From Paracidovorax avenae (GTDB lineage Bacteria; Pseudomonadota; Gammaproteobacteria; Burkholderiales; Burkholderiaceae_C), in NCBI RefSeq assembly GCF_040892545.1, contig NZ_CP156079.1, positions 4,375,501-4,439,500 of the forward strand: a stretch of DNA of 64,000 bases, read 5' to 3'. The notes below the pieces were generated by a model. It made no database searches, was not told where the DNA came from, and was given only the letters and a program-made list of their open reading frames with translations. Numbering within the stretch: the stretch's first letter is position 1; each line of letters starts with the position of its first letter. The translations under genes and the position numbers were made by a program. Of the stretch, positions 18,235 to 27,320 are shown piece by piece.

Positions 18235-19551
18235 ATGCTCCACACACTCCCCAACGGCGTCCGCCTCCTCGCCCTCCCCATGCCCCACGTGCAGAGCGCC
18301 AGCGTCGGCGTGTTCCTGCGCGTGGGCTCGCGCGACGAGACGCCGGAGACCAACGGCATCAGTCACGTGCTGGAGCACATGGCGTTCAAGGGCACGGCCA
18401 CGCGCTCGGTGCAGGCGATCAACCTCGATGCGGAGCGGCTGGGCGCGGACGTGAACGCGTACACGGGCAAGGACAGCACGGGCTATTTCATGACCGGGCT
18501 GGGGCAGCATGCGCTGCAGCTGCTGGGCATGACGGCGGACATCGTGCTGCACAGCACGTTCCCCGAGGCCGAGCTGCAGCGCGAGCTGGAGGTGATCCGG
18601 CAGGAGGCGATCGAGTACGACGAGGACCCGGAGGACAGCTCCAGCGACCTGCTGGACCGCGCGCTGTGGGGCGATGATCCGATGGGCATGCCGGTGATCG
18701 GCACCGTGGAGAACATCGAGGGCTTCACGCGCGATGACCTGGTGCGGCACGTGCAGCGGCACTACGTGGCCGGCAAGACCATCGTGGCGGCCGCGGGGAA
18801 TTTCGACGTCGGTGCGTGGATGCGGCGCGCAGGGGAGCTTTTCTCGGAGATGCCCGCGTCGCCGGCCGGCGGCGCCGGGTCCCTGCCGCCCGCGCCGGCT
18901 CCGCATGTCGGCCAGGCCGTGGCGCGCCGCTTCACGCAGGTGTCGCAGGTGTTCCTGAACATCGCCTATCCGCTGGGGCCCGCGGGGCCTGAAGGCATGG
19001 GCACGGCCATGCCGCCGCAGCGCTGGCGCCTGGCCGCGGCGCTGGCGGCCAACCTGTTCGGCGGCGGGATGTCGGCACCGCTGGTGGACACGGTGCGCGA
19101 GCGGCTGGGCTTGGCCTATAACGCCGATGCCACGATCGACAGCGGCGACGCATGGCTCAATTTCGTGGTGCATGCCGTCACCACGCCGGACAAGGTCGGG
19201 GAATTGGTCCGTGCCACAGGCGGGCTGCTGCATGCGCAGGCCGCCGCCATCGACCCGGTGCACCTGGAGCGCGCGAAGAACCAGCTCACGGTCTCGCGCG
19301 TGCGCGGCAGCGAGCGGCCCTTCGCGACGATGGAACGGGCCGTGGAAGAGGTGTTCGCGCACGGCACCGTGACGCCGCTGGCCGAGACGATCGCGCTGAT
19401 CAGCGACATCCGTGCGGACGAAGTGCAGCAGGTGTTTGCGCGCATGCTCGCCCATCCGCCGGCGCTGTCGATCACGGGCAAGGGCGTGAGCGCCAAGTCC
19501 GCGCGGCAGCTGGCGGCATCGCTGGCCGCAAGTGGCCGCCAGGCCGCCTGA
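18235..19551 (+). CDS. M16-family zinc peptidase (processing-peptidase type)
   Basis: 438 residues. The inverted zinc motif HVLEH has H44, E47 and H48, followed by FKGT. The downstream acidic region ELEVIRQEAIEYDEDPED carries the third zinc ligand. Length and the LPNGVRLLALP opening match the bacterial relatives of mitochondrial processing peptidase. No signal peptide is seen from the ATG at 18235; the frame stays open upstream, but it lies across the preceding terminator. Many M16 genes occur in pairs with an inactive partner; here it stands alone, which fits the self-sufficient subclass. Confidence 0.85.
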   Translation: MLHTLPNGVRLLALPMPHVQSASVGVFLRVGSRDETPETNGISHVLEHMAFKGTATRSVQAINLDAERLGADVNAYTGKDSTGYFMTGLGQHALQLLGMTADIVLHSTFPEAELQRELEVIRQEAIEYDEDPEDSSSDLLDRALWGDDPMGMPVIGTVENIEGFTRDDLVRHVQRHYVAGKTIVAAAGNFDVGAWMRRAGELFSEMPASPAGGAGSLPPAPAPHVGQAVARRFTQVSQVFLNIAYPLGPAGPEGMGTAMPPQRWRLAAALAANLFGGGMSAPLVDTVRERLGLAYNADATIDSGDAWLNFVVHAVTTPDKVGELVRATGGLLHAQAAAIDPVHLERAKNQLTVSRVRGSERPFATMERAVEEVFAHGTVTPLAETIALISDIRADEVQQVFARMLAHPPALSITGKGVSAKSARQLAASLAASGRQAA

Positions 19552-19670
19552 CCGCTCTTGCGAAAGACATCGCGGCAGGCGGCCCCCTCCATCGCCCGGT
19601 TCACTCCATCTCCAGCGCCTTCCGTCGCATCGCGCTGGCGCCGCCGCGCGCACACCTCTAGATTGGCGGC

Positions 19671-20537
19671 ATGGATGTCCTGTACACGATCCTGAAGTTC
19701 GCGGTGTTGACCGTGCTGGTCGCATCCGCCGCGGAGGCCGCCGTGCTGTCGCTGCGCGCGGCCGGGCCCCGGTACGACTGGCGCGCGAGCGGGGTGTCGC
19801 TTGTCGACTTCCTGGTGCGCGAATACCCCCTGCGCTGGCTGCTGCCGCTCGCGTTCTGGAGCCAGGCGATGGACTGGCTCTACCAGCACCGGCTCTGGAC
19901 GCTGCCCATGGACCACTGGACCGGCTGGGCCGCATGCTTCATCGCCCAGGAGTTCTGCTACTACTGGTACCACCGCGCCGCGCACCGCGTGCGCTGGTTC
20001 TGGTGCACCCACGCGATCCACCACTCGCCGAACGACCTGAACCTGTCGGCCGCATACCGCTTTGGCTGGACGGGCAAGCTCACCGGGACGCTGCTGTTTT
20101 TCATGGCCGCGCCCCTGCTCGGCATGCCGCCGAAGGTGATCCTGGTGATGCTGTCGCTGAACCTGCTCTACCAGTTCTGGATCCACGCGACCTGGATCCC
20201 ACGGCTGGGCCCGCTCGAATGGTTACTGAACACGCCCTCGGCGCACCGCGTGCACCACGCGTCCAACCTCGAATACCTGGACGGCAACTACGGCGGCGTG
20301 CTGATCGTCTTCGACCGGCTGTTCGGCACCTACATCGCCGAACGGCCCGACCTGCCGTGCCGCTATGGCCTCGTCCGGCCGGTCACGGGCTACAACCTGT
20401 TGAAAATCGAGTTCGACCAGTGGCACTGCCTGTGGCTGGACCTGCGCCGCGCCGCGCTCAATGCACCGGCCGCCCCAGCCGCCGGCTCGCCCGCGAAATC
20501 GCGTAGTTCACCAGGCAGTACAGCGCCGCCACGATGA
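19671..20537 (+). CDS. Sterol desaturase/fatty acid hydroxylase family membrane protein
   Basis: 288 residues with several membrane helices and the three histidine clusters of the di-iron hydroxylase family: HRAAH (101-105), HAIHH (114-118) and HRVHH (about 194-198). It probably hydroxylates or desaturates a lipid in the inner membrane; the substrate is unknown. The last 80 bases overlap, in antisense, the end of the convergent ABC permease gene. The final 25 residues are Ala/Pro/Ser-rich with no family character, so the overlap may come from loss of an earlier stop. Confidence 0.85.
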   Translation: MDVLYTILKFAVLTVLVASAAEAAVLSLRAAGPRYDWRASGVSLVDFLVREYPLRWLLPLAFWSQAMDWLYQHRLWTLPMDHWTGWAACFIAQEFCYYWYHRAAHRVRWFWCTHAIHHSPNDLNLSAAYRFGWTGKLTGTLLFFMAAPLLGMPPKVILVMLSLNLLYQFWIHATWIPRLGPLEWLLNTPSAHRVHHASNLEYLDGNYGGVLIVFDRLFGTYIAERPDLPCRYGLVRPVTGYNLLKIEFDQWHCLWLDLRRAALNAPAAPAAGSPAKSRSSPGSTAPPR

Positions 20538-21258
20538 GGTACACCGGTACCAGCGAGTGGTAGTTGGCGATGAGCACGCGGGCGTTCTGCATCAGCTCGC
20601 CATAGGTGACGACATAGCCGAAGGTGGTGTCCTTCACCACGATCACCAGCTGCGCGACCAGGGCCGGCACGATGTAGCGCAGCGCCTGGGGGAACACGAT
20701 GGAGAAGAACACCTGGGTTTCCTTCATGCCCAGGCTGCGCGCGGCATCGGTCTGGCCGCGGGGCACGGCGAGCACGCCTGAGCGATAGACCTCGGCCACC
20801 ACGGCTGCCGTGCTGAGGCCGATGGGCAGGGTCAGCATCCAGTAGGTACTGAGCTTGATGCCAGCCGAGGGCAGCACCAGGAAGCACACGTAGATGAGCA
20901 ACAGCGTCGGCGTGCCGCGCAGGAACTCGATGGCCGCGACGGCCGGCCAGCGCACGAACCGGTACCGCGCCAGGCGCCCTGCCAGCAGCACCAGGCCCAG
21001 GGAGAGCGCGATGGCCGCGGCCATCGCCGCCGAGGCCAGCGTGCCGAGCAGGCCCTTGGCCAGGAAGGTCCAGGTCGTCGGCCAGGCGAAGAATTTCCAG
21101 TAGCGGGCATCGAGCTGCCCGGCGGCATGGAAGCGGAACGCGATGCCGACCGCCAGCAGGAGCAGCACGCCTGCCGCGACCACGCTCGCCACGCGGGTGA
21201 GGGTGCGGGCGCGGGGGTTCGGCGCGCCGAACAGGATGTCTTCGAGGGATCGGTTCAT
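20458..21258 (-). CDS. Polar amino acid ABC transporter permease (second)
   Basis: 266 residues with an N-terminal cytosolic tail and five to six membrane helices. The EAA-type loop around AARSLGMKETQVFFSIVFPQ contacts the ATPase. It belongs to the HisM/GlnP group (family 3 uptake). The start ATG at 21258 overlaps the stop of the first permease by four bases. Together they should form a heterodimeric channel for the binding protein upstream. No ATP-binding gene follows; a sterol-desaturase-like gene comes in on the opposite strand. Confidence 0.85.
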   Translation of the reverse strand: MNRSLEDILFGAPNPRARTLTRVASVVAAGVLLLLAVGIAFRFHAAGQLDARYWKFFAWPTTWTFLAKGLLGTLASAAMAAAIALSLGLVLLAGRLARYRFVRWPAVAAIEFLRGTPTLLLIYVCFLVLPSAGIKLSTYWMLTLPIGLSTAAVVAEVYRSGVLAVPRGQTDAARSLGMKETQVFFSIVFPQALRYIVPALVAQLVIVVKDTTFGYVVTYGELMQNARVLIANYHSLVPVYLIVAALYCLVNYAISRASRRLGRPVH

Positions 21259-21917
21259 CGCAGGATCCGCAGCTTCCTGTCCAGGGCGGCTCCGGCCCAG
21301 GCGATGAGCAGGCCGCTGGCCACGTACATCGCGGCCGCGACGGCGAAGGCGGCCATGCCGGCCGCGGAGTCGGTCGCGATCTTGGAGACCAGCGTGGTGA
21401 GCTCCCGGCCCGGGAACGGCACCTGCGACGCGAGCGAGGTGGACAGCATCAGCGCGATGAGCAGCGACGTCATCGGCTGCACCACGGAGCGCATCGCCTG
21501 GGGCAGCACCACCGACCAGATGATCCGCGCGGGCCGCATCCCTAAGCTGAGCGCGGCCTCGATCTGGCCGCCGGGAATGGTGTTGATGCCCGAGCGGACA
21601 TAGTCCGCCGTGAACGCGGAGCACACCAGCACCAGGGTCAGCACCACGCTGGGTTCGTAGTCGATCACGAACTCGAGATCGGGCAGCGCGAACACGATGA
21701 AGATCAGCAGCGCCACGCTGGGGATGTTGCGGAAGGTCTCGACGTAGAGGGTGAGCACCCAGCGCAGCGGCGGCAGCGGGAAGAGCCGCAGCATCGCCAC
21801 CGCCATGCCCAGCAGCACGCCCGGCACGAACGACAGCGCGGTGAGCTTCCAGGTCAGCAAAAGGGCCTGCCCGAAGGCAGGCCCGTGGTCGGCCAGGAGC
21901 CTGGAAACCTCGCCCAT
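21255..21917 (-). CDS. Polar amino acid ABC transporter permease (first)
   Basis: 220 residues, inner membrane, HisQ/GlnP type. The EAA loop is LSLGMRPARIIWSVVLPQAM, followed by further helices. It lies three bases downstream of the substrate-binding protein gene and overlaps the second permease, so the three genes are one transcript. Substrate specificity cannot be read from the permease. Confidence 0.85.
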   Translation of the reverse strand: MGEVSRLLADHGPAFGQALLLTWKLTALSFVPGVLLGMAVAMLRLFPLPPLRWVLTLYVETFRNIPSVALLIFIVFALPDLEFVIDYEPSVVLTLVLVCSAFTADYVRSGINTIPGGQIEAALSLGMRPARIIWSVVLPQAMRSVVQPMTSLLIALMLSTSLASQVPFPGRELTTLVSKIATDSAAGMAAFAVAAAMYVASGLLIAWAGAALDRKLRILR

Positions 21918-21920
21918 CGT

Positions 21921-22829
21921 TCAGGGCAGCGCGGGCGGCGTGGGGACGGCCGTGCTGCCCGTGCGCTGGCCGATGGCGATCGTCCAGAGCTTGGCCCAGG
22001 TGCCGTCGGCTTCGATCTTCTTCAGGAACGCGTTCACGAAGGCCACGCCGTCCGAGCCCTTGGGCAGGCCGATGCCGTACGGGTCCTGCGCGCCGAACGG
22101 TGCGCCCGCGAGCTTCGCGTCGCCGGTGCCGAGGCTCAGGGTGTTGAGCAGCAGCGTGTAATCGGTCACGTAGGCATCCACGCGCCCCTGGCGCAGCCCG
22201 TCCAGGGCCTCCTGGTGCGTCTGGAACTCCTGCACGGTGCTCTTGGGCGCGAACTGCGCGAGGATCGCCGGCCCCGTGGAGCCGGCCTGCGTGGCAACCT
22301 TCCTGCCGCCCAGGTCGTTGACCGACTGGATCGCCTTGTTGTTCGCCTTGACCAGCACCCCGGCCTGCGAGGTGTAGTACGGGCCCGCGAAGGAGATCTT
22401 CTCGGCGCGGGCGGGGGTGATGGAATAGGTGGCGATGACCGTGTCCACCTGGCCATTGATGAGGACCTGCTCGCGCGTGGACGAGGTCACCTGCGTGAAC
22501 TGGACCTTGGAGGCGTCGCCCAGGATGTAGCGCGTCAGGAGCTGGGCGATGCCGGCGTCGAAACCGCGCATCCGGCCGTCCTTCTCGTTCAGCAGCGAGA
22601 ACAGGTTCGAGGTCTGGGTGCCGCCCAGGCGCAGGGTGCCGGCCTGTTTGATCTTGCTGGCCCAGGGGCTCGCCGCGATGGCCTCGGCGCTGGCGACGGG
22701 GCCCTGCGCGACCAGCGCATCGAACGCCGCGGCATCGATGGGCGTGCCCTGGGCGCAGGCTGCGCCGCCGCCGGCGATCGCCAGCGCCGCGACGGAGGAT
22801 TTCAGGAGGGATTTGATCGTCATGGGCAT
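21921..22829 (-). CDS. ABC transporter substrate-binding protein, family 3
   Basis: 302 residues: a signal peptide (about 25 residues, ending AACAQG) and a two-lobed solute-binding fold with family-3 features such as GFDAGIAQLL, TYSITPARAEKISFAGPYY and GRVDAYVTDYTLLL. The start at 22829 has GAGAGGA just upstream; the ATG two codons later is the alternative. It binds a polar amino acid or related compound in the periplasm and feeds the two downstream permeases. The GntR regulator lies directly upstream on the same strand. Confidence 0.85.
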   Translation of the reverse strand: MPMTIKSLLKSSVAALAIAGGGAACAQGTPIDAAAFDALVAQGPVASAEAIAASPWASKIKQAGTLRLGGTQTSNLFSLLNEKDGRMRGFDAGIAQLLTRYILGDASKVQFTQVTSSTREQVLINGQVDTVIATYSITPARAEKISFAGPYYTSQAGVLVKANNKAIQSVNDLGGRKVATQAGSTGPAILAQFAPKSTVQEFQTHQEALDGLRQGRVDAYVTDYTLLLNTLSLGTGDAKLAGAPFGAQDPYGIGLPKGSDGVAFVNAFLKKIEADGTWAKLWTIAIGQRTGSTAVPTPPALP

Positions 22830-22879
22830 GCGGTCCTCTCGGATGGTGGATTGCTCGGGGCAATGTATAGCACGCGCCG

Positions 22880-23524
22880 CTAGCTGCGGCGGGAGCGCAC
22901 GAACCGGCGGTGCGAGATCTGCAGGTGCAGCTGCATCACCTGCTTGGCCAGCTCTCCGTCCCGCGCCGAGACGGCCAGGGTCAGGTCCTGGTGGTGATGG
23001 AGGCTCTGCTCCATGTCCGAGCGGGCATACAGCTGGAACGAGCCGGTGATGACGGGCATGTCGATCATGGTGCCGAGCATGTTCATGAGGCGGTGCGACC
23101 CGCTGGCCTGCAGCAGCGTGTGGTGGAAGTCCCGGTTGGCGTCCTGCACCAGCGAGGCCATGTTGGACTTGTTCGCGGCGATGGCTGCGCCCATCCTCGC
23201 GTTGCTGTCCTCGAGGCGCTGGAGGACTTCGGGAGTGCAGCGCTCCGCGGCCAGCTGCGCGGCATACGGTTCGAGCAGAAGCCGCAGCTGGAACACCTCG
23301 GCGATGTCCCATTCCGTCCAGGCCGCGACCTGTATGCCGCGCCCGCCATCGGACGTGGCCAGCCCGTCTTCCACGAGCCGGCGCAGCGCGGCCCGCACGG
23401 GTGTCCGGCTGATCCCGAATTCCTCCGCGAGCGGTTCTTCCTTGAGTTGCGTTCCCGGCTGGTAGTGGCCCGCCACGAGCCGGTGCTTGAGCTCTTCGTA
23501 TGCCTTCCTCGTTCCGGTGGCCAT
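22880..23524 (-). CDS. GntR-family regulator (FadR/FCD subfamily)
   Basis: 214 residues. The N-terminal winged HTH has LKEEPLAEEFGISRTPVRAA, and the C-terminal helical FCD-type sensor domain has a candidate metal/ligand site including the late HLQISHRRF. The ATG at 23524 has GGAAGGA seven bases upstream. It is divergent from the catabolic cluster and co-directional with the ABC transporter. It probably represses both until a carboxylate ligand binds, judging from FCD-family practice. Confidence 0.85.
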   Translation of the reverse strand: MATGTRKAYEELKHRLVAGHYQPGTQLKEEPLAEEFGISRTPVRAALRRLVEDGLATSDGGRGIQVAAWTEWDIAEVFQLRLLLEPYAAQLAAERCTPEVLQRLEDSNARMGAAIAANKSNMASLVQDANRDFHHTLLQASGSHRLMNMLGTMIDMPVITGSFQLYARSDMEQSLHHHQDLTLAVSARDGELAKQVMQLHLQISHRRFVRSRRS

Positions 23525-23593
23525 GCCGCGTCCTTCCATGTGATCCATGGATTCTAGGGACGGCACCGCACCCCGCCTCATACGCGACAAACA

Positions 23594-23681
23594 GTACATA
23601 AAAAATACCAAATAGCCCTGATTCCAGCACGCATAGGTGTTTTCCCTGCGGATTATGGTCTTCAATGTTTTTTATTTGTAC
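23594..23681. promoter_or_regulatory. Divergent promoter region with possible GntR operator half-sites
   Basis: GTACATAAAAAATAC at 23594-23608 and GTTTTTTATTTGTAC at 23667-23681 form an imperfect inverted repeat of about 15 bases per arm, placed symmetrically in the gap between the GntR gene and the dehydrogenase gene. The AT-rich arms stand out against the GC-rich surroundings. Paired sites between divergent genes would let one repressor loop or cover both promoters. Confidence 0.4.
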
Positions 23682-23706
23682 TATTCCCGGCAAAGGAACA
23701 CCGCAT

Positions 23707-24585
23707 ATGAAGATTGCAATCATCGGACTCGGGGAGGTGGGACGCACGTTCGCCGCCCCCCTCCACCGGCAAGGACACGGACTGCTGGTGTGCGAACGCC
23801 AGCCGTCCGCCGCGGCCGCCGCGCTGGCCGAAGGCATGGGAGCGCACATGCACGCCGAGCCGGGCCCCTGGCTCGAAGAGGCCGACTGGACCTTCTCCTG
23901 CGTCATCGGCAGCCAGGCCCGGGCGGTCGCATCCGCCTGCGCCCGCCACCAGCGCCGCGGATCGGCGATCGCGGACTTCACCACCGCGTCCCCGGAGGAC
24001 AAGCGCGATGCCGCCGCATCCGCGGCACAGTCCGGGGTGGGCTACATCGACACGGCGATCATGGGCGCCGTCTCCCTCGCCCGCGAGCGGACGCCCCTGC
24101 TGGCATCCGGCGACCGGGCCGATGAACTGAAGGCCATCTTCGACGGCATCCAGGGGCGCATGGAGGTCATCGAGGGCGGCCGGCCCGGCGATGCCATCGC
24201 GCTGAAGATCCTGCGCAGCGTGTTCACCAAGGGCATGGAGGCCCTCAGCGTGGAACTGCTGATGGCTGCCGAACGCCAGGGCGTCCGCGGCAAGCTCCCC
24301 GGCGTGCTGGCGGACATCGACCGCACGCCGCTGCGCGACTTCATCGACATGCTCGTGCGCACGCACGTCGTACACGCCGCCCGCCGCGCCCATGAAGTGG
24401 AGCAGGCCGCGGAGGAGCTGGCGTCCCACGGCCTGCCGTCGCGAGTGCTGGGCGGCGTCGGCGACCGGTTCCGCGCCACGGCCTCGCAGCTCCAGGCATC
24501 GCCGCTTCCCCAGGCCGAACCGACCACCGACCAGGCCGTGCAATGGCTGCTGGCCCAGGAGGCCCGGCACGCCGCGCCCCGCTGA
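23707..24585 (+). CDS. NAD(P)-dependent dehydrogenase, 6PGDH/HIBADH-like with DUF1932 domain
   Basis: 292 residues. The Rossmann motif GLGEVG lies at residues 7-12. A helical C-terminal half of DUF1932 type starts near residue 170, with KILRSVFTKGMEALSVELL. AAAGGA precedes the ATG. Family members oxidise hydroxyacids or sugar acids. As first gene of a cluster with an RraA aldolase and a LigI-like hydrolase, it may act on an oxo- or hydroxy-dicarboxylate. The exact substrate is unknown. Confidence 0.8.
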   Translation: MKIAIIGLGEVGRTFAAPLHRQGHGLLVCERQPSAAAAALAEGMGAHMHAEPGPWLEEADWTFSCVIGSQARAVASACARHQRRGSAIADFTTASPEDKRDAAASAAQSGVGYIDTAIMGAVSLARERTPLLASGDRADELKAIFDGIQGRMEVIEGGRPGDAIALKILRSVFTKGMEALSVELLMAAERQGVRGKLPGVLADIDRTPLRDFIDMLVRTHVVHAARRAHEVEQAAEELASHGLPSRVLGGVGDRFRATASQLQASPLPQAEPTTDQAVQWLLAQEARHAAPR

Positions 24586-24628
24586 CTTTCCTCCTGCCTC
24601 CGCCCCACTCCTCCTTGACGGCAACACC

Positions 24629-25270
24629 ATGACCATCACTCCGGAAAAGCTCCAGGCCCTCCGCGACCTCGGCACCGCCACCATCTACGAAGCGCAAGGC
24701 GCCAAGGGCGCCTTCGACCACGGGATGAAACCGATCGACCCGTCCCTGCGCATCGCCGGTCCCGCGCTCACCGTCGATGCCCGCCCTGCGGACAACCTCA
24801 TCCTGCACTACGCGGTCCAGAAGGCACGACCCGGCGACGTGCTGGTCGTGGATGCCAAGGGCTTCATGGAAGCAGGCCCCTGGGGCGATGTCCTGACGCT
24901 GCAGGCGATGAAGAAGGGCATCGTCGCCCTGGTGATCAGCGGATGCGTGCGCGACGCCGATCTCATCATCGACCTGAAGTTTCCCGTCTTCTGCCGCGGC
25001 CTGTCCATCAAGGGCACCGGCAAGACCCAGCCCGGCAAGGTCAACGTTCCCATCACCATCGGCGACGTCGTCATCCGCCCGGGCGACATCGTCGTGGGCG
25101 ACCGCGACGGCCTGGTGCTGGTGCTCCAGGAAGAAGTGGACATGGCCATCGAGAAGAGCAATGCCCGCGAGGCCAAGGAAGCCGGCCAGCGCGAAGCGAT
25201 CGAACAAGGCGTATCCACCGTGGAACTGCTCGGCCTGGGCGACACGCTCAAGCGCCTGGGCCTGGCCTGA
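24629..25270 (+). CDS. RraA-family aldolase-like protein (HMG/CHA aldolase type)
   Basis: 213 residues of the RraA/methyltransferase-like fold, with GPWGDVLTLQAMKKG and the catalytic GCVRDADLI (Arg-Asp). Catabolic members, 4-hydroxy-4-methyl-2-oxoglutarate and 4-carboxy-4-hydroxy-2-oxoadipate aldolases, split the substrate to pyruvate plus oxaloacetate or pyruvate. RraA proper inhibits RNase E and is shorter. The cluster context favours the aldolase role. It lies 43 bases after the dehydrogenase on the same strand. Confidence 0.8.
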   Translation: MTITPEKLQALRDLGTATIYEAQGAKGAFDHGMKPIDPSLRIAGPALTVDARPADNLILHYAVQKARPGDVLVVDAKGFMEAGPWGDVLTLQAMKKGIVALVISGCVRDADLIIDLKFPVFCRGLSIKGTGKTQPGKVNVPITIGDVVIRPGDIVVGDRDGLVLVLQEEVDMAIEKSNAREAKEAGQREAIEQGVSTVELLGLGDTLKRLGLA

Positions 25271-25294
25271 ATCCCGGAAATGCGAGGAGACAAC

Positions 25295-26275
25295 ATGCAA
25301 CGCCGCCAATTCCACCTGATGGCCCTATCTGCCGCAGCGCTCGGCCTCGTGCCCGCCGCCGCCCGGGCCGCCGACGCCTACCCTTCCCGGCCCGTGCGCC
25401 TCGTCGTGGGCTTTCCCCCGGGCGGGTCCGCGGACATCAATGCCCGGCTGGTCGGCCAGCAGCTGGCGAAAGAACTGGGCGGCACTCTGGTGATCGAGAA
25501 CAAGGGCGGCGCCGGAGGGAACCTGGCCGCCATGGACATCAAGCGCTCCCCTGCCGACGGGTACAACCTGTTCTACGGCACCTCGGCCGTCGTGCTGGCG
25601 CCTTCGCTCTACAGCAAGCCCGGCTTCGACCCGTACACCGACTTCATCCCGGTGTCGCTGACCGCCACGATCCCGCTGCTGCTGGTGGCCTCTCCGCAGT
25701 TGCCGGCCAGGACCGTCGCGGAACTGGTGAGCTACAGCAAGGAGAACCCGGGCAAGCTGAACTACGCATCGTCCGGCGCGGGCGCGCTGCTGCACCTGGG
25801 CGGCGCGCTGTTCACCGATGCCATGGGCATCAAGGCGGAACACGTCGCGTACAAGGGCAGCGCGCCGGCCGTGGCGGACCTGCTCGCAGGCAACGTGCAG
25901 TTCATGCTGCTGCCCATCAACGAAGCGATGCCGCATGTGCGCGTCGGTTCGATCCGACCACTGGCCATCACGAGCGACAGGCGCTCCCCGCTCGTTCCCG
26001 ACGTGCCCACGATGCAGGAGGCGACCGGCCGCAAGGACATGGAAATGGGTGCCTGGCAGGGCCTCATGGCCCCGCGCGGCACTCCACCCGAGGTCATCGC
26101 GAAGCTGGCGTCCGCACTGCAGGCCACGCTCGCGGACCAGGACCTGCGCAGGAAGCTGGCGGAGCAAGGCTCCACGGTGCTCGGCGGAACCGCGAAGCAG
26201 TATGCCGACTACATGAAGCAGGAAGGCGCCCGCTGGAGCAAGGTGGTCCAGGACACCGGCACCCGGCTGGACTGA
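25295..26275 (+). CDS. Bug-family (TctC-like) periplasmic binding protein 1
   Basis: 326 residues with a signal peptide opening MQRRQFHLMALSAAALGL, twin-arginine-like near the start, and the Bug-fold landmarks RLVVGFPPGGSADINAR and NKGGAGGNLAAMDI. GAGGAG precedes the ATG. It binds a carboxylated solute in the periplasm. No TctA/TctB membrane genes are close, which is common for Bug proteins in this group; they may share a distant transporter or act as sensors. Confidence 0.85.
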   Translation: MQRRQFHLMALSAAALGLVPAAARAADAYPSRPVRLVVGFPPGGSADINARLVGQQLAKELGGTLVIENKGGAGGNLAAMDIKRSPADGYNLFYGTSAVVLAPSLYSKPGFDPYTDFIPVSLTATIPLLLVASPQLPARTVAELVSYSKENPGKLNYASSGAGALLHLGGALFTDAMGIKAEHVAYKGSAPAVADLLAGNVQFMLLPINEAMPHVRVGSIRPLAITSDRRSPLVPDVPTMQEATGRKDMEMGAWQGLMAPRGTPPEVIAKLASALQATLADQDLRRKLAEQGSTVLGGTAKQYADYMKQEGARWSKVVQDTGTRLD

Positions 26276-26310
26276 GCCAGGCAGTGATCGACCAAACCAC
26301 AGGAGACACC

Positions 26311-27279
26311 ATGGACACAGTACGTCGCTGGATCATCGCGGCCGCAGCGGCCGGGGCCTGCGGGCTCGCCGCCGCGCAGGAATTCAAACAGCCCATCAGG
26401 ATCGTCGTGCCCTTCGCCGCCGGCGGCGCGACGGATGCCGTGGCGCGCATCCTGGGGCCGGGCCTGTCCAGGGAACTGGGGCAGCCGGTGATCATCGACA
26501 ACCGGCCCGGCGCCAGCGGCCTCATCGGCTCCAACGTGGTGAAGAATGCCGCGCCCGACGGCGCGACCCTGCTGTTCGCGCTGGACCACTCGCTGGTGGT
26601 CGCTCCGCTCATCACCCCCGGGGCGAACTACGACGCCGTCCGCGACTTCCAGGCCCTGGGCACGGTGACCCGCTTCCAGTGGGTGTTCCAGGTGCCGCTC
26701 GCGAGCCCCGCCAGGAACCTGGCCGACTTCATGCAGCTCGCCAGGAGCCGGCCCGAGTTGCGCAGCTTCGGCGTGCCGGTCCTGGGCGGCATGCCCGAGC
26801 TGATGGGGACGGCCATCGGCGCGAAGGCAGGGGCCCCGTTCGAGCAGGTGCCTTTCCCGGGCTCCGCCCAGTTGATGCCGCTGCTCATCGGTGGCCAGCT
26901 CCCTGCCGGCGTGACCGGATCGCCCGAAGCCGTGCAACTGGCCAAGGGCCGGAAAGTACGTGCGCTGGCCATCACCGGGGACAAAAGGTCCCCGCTGTTC
27001 CCCGACGTGCCCACGTTCGAGGAGCAGGGCATTCCGCACATGACCATCTCCAGCTTCAACGCCTTCTTCGGGCCCAAGGCCCTGCCTGCGGCCCTCGCGG
27101 CCAGATTCAACGCAGCGCTCCTGAAAACGCTGCAAGACCCGGAAGTCCGCAGCAAGATCGCCGACATGTCGCTGGACCTGGAAGCCCATTCCACACTGGA
27201 GGCCGCGGCCGCCGAACTCCGGCAGGATTACGACTTCTGGCATGCACGCAGCGGCAGGCCGGCCGCGCCGCGTCCGTGA
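26311..27279 (+). CDS. Bug-family (TctC-like) periplasmic binding protein 2
   Basis: 322 residues. A signal peptide ending GLAAAQ is followed by IRIVVPFAAGGATDAVAR and NRPGASGLIGSN. It is clearly a relative of the preceding protein but not a recent duplicate, as most positions differ. A GGAGA ribosome-binding site lies before the ATG. Two different Bug proteins side by side suggest that two related carboxylates are recognised. The next gene begins 41 bases after it ends. Confidence 0.85.
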   Translation: MDTVRRWIIAAAAAGACGLAAAQEFKQPIRIVVPFAAGGATDAVARILGPGLSRELGQPVIIDNRPGASGLIGSNVVKNAAPDGATLLFALDHSLVVAPLITPGANYDAVRDFQALGTVTRFQWVFQVPLASPARNLADFMQLARSRPELRSFGVPVLGGMPELMGTAIGAKAGAPFEQVPFPGSAQLMPLLIGGQLPAGVTGSPEAVQLAKGRKVRALAITGDKRSPLFPDVPTFEEQGIPHMTISSFNAFFGPKALPAALAARFNAALLKTLQDPEVRSKIADMSLDLEAHSTLEAAAAELRQDYDFWHARSGRPAAPRP

Positions 27280-27320
27280 GCATCGCCCGCGCCCGCGATC
27301 CGTCCCCGGAACTTCACGCC

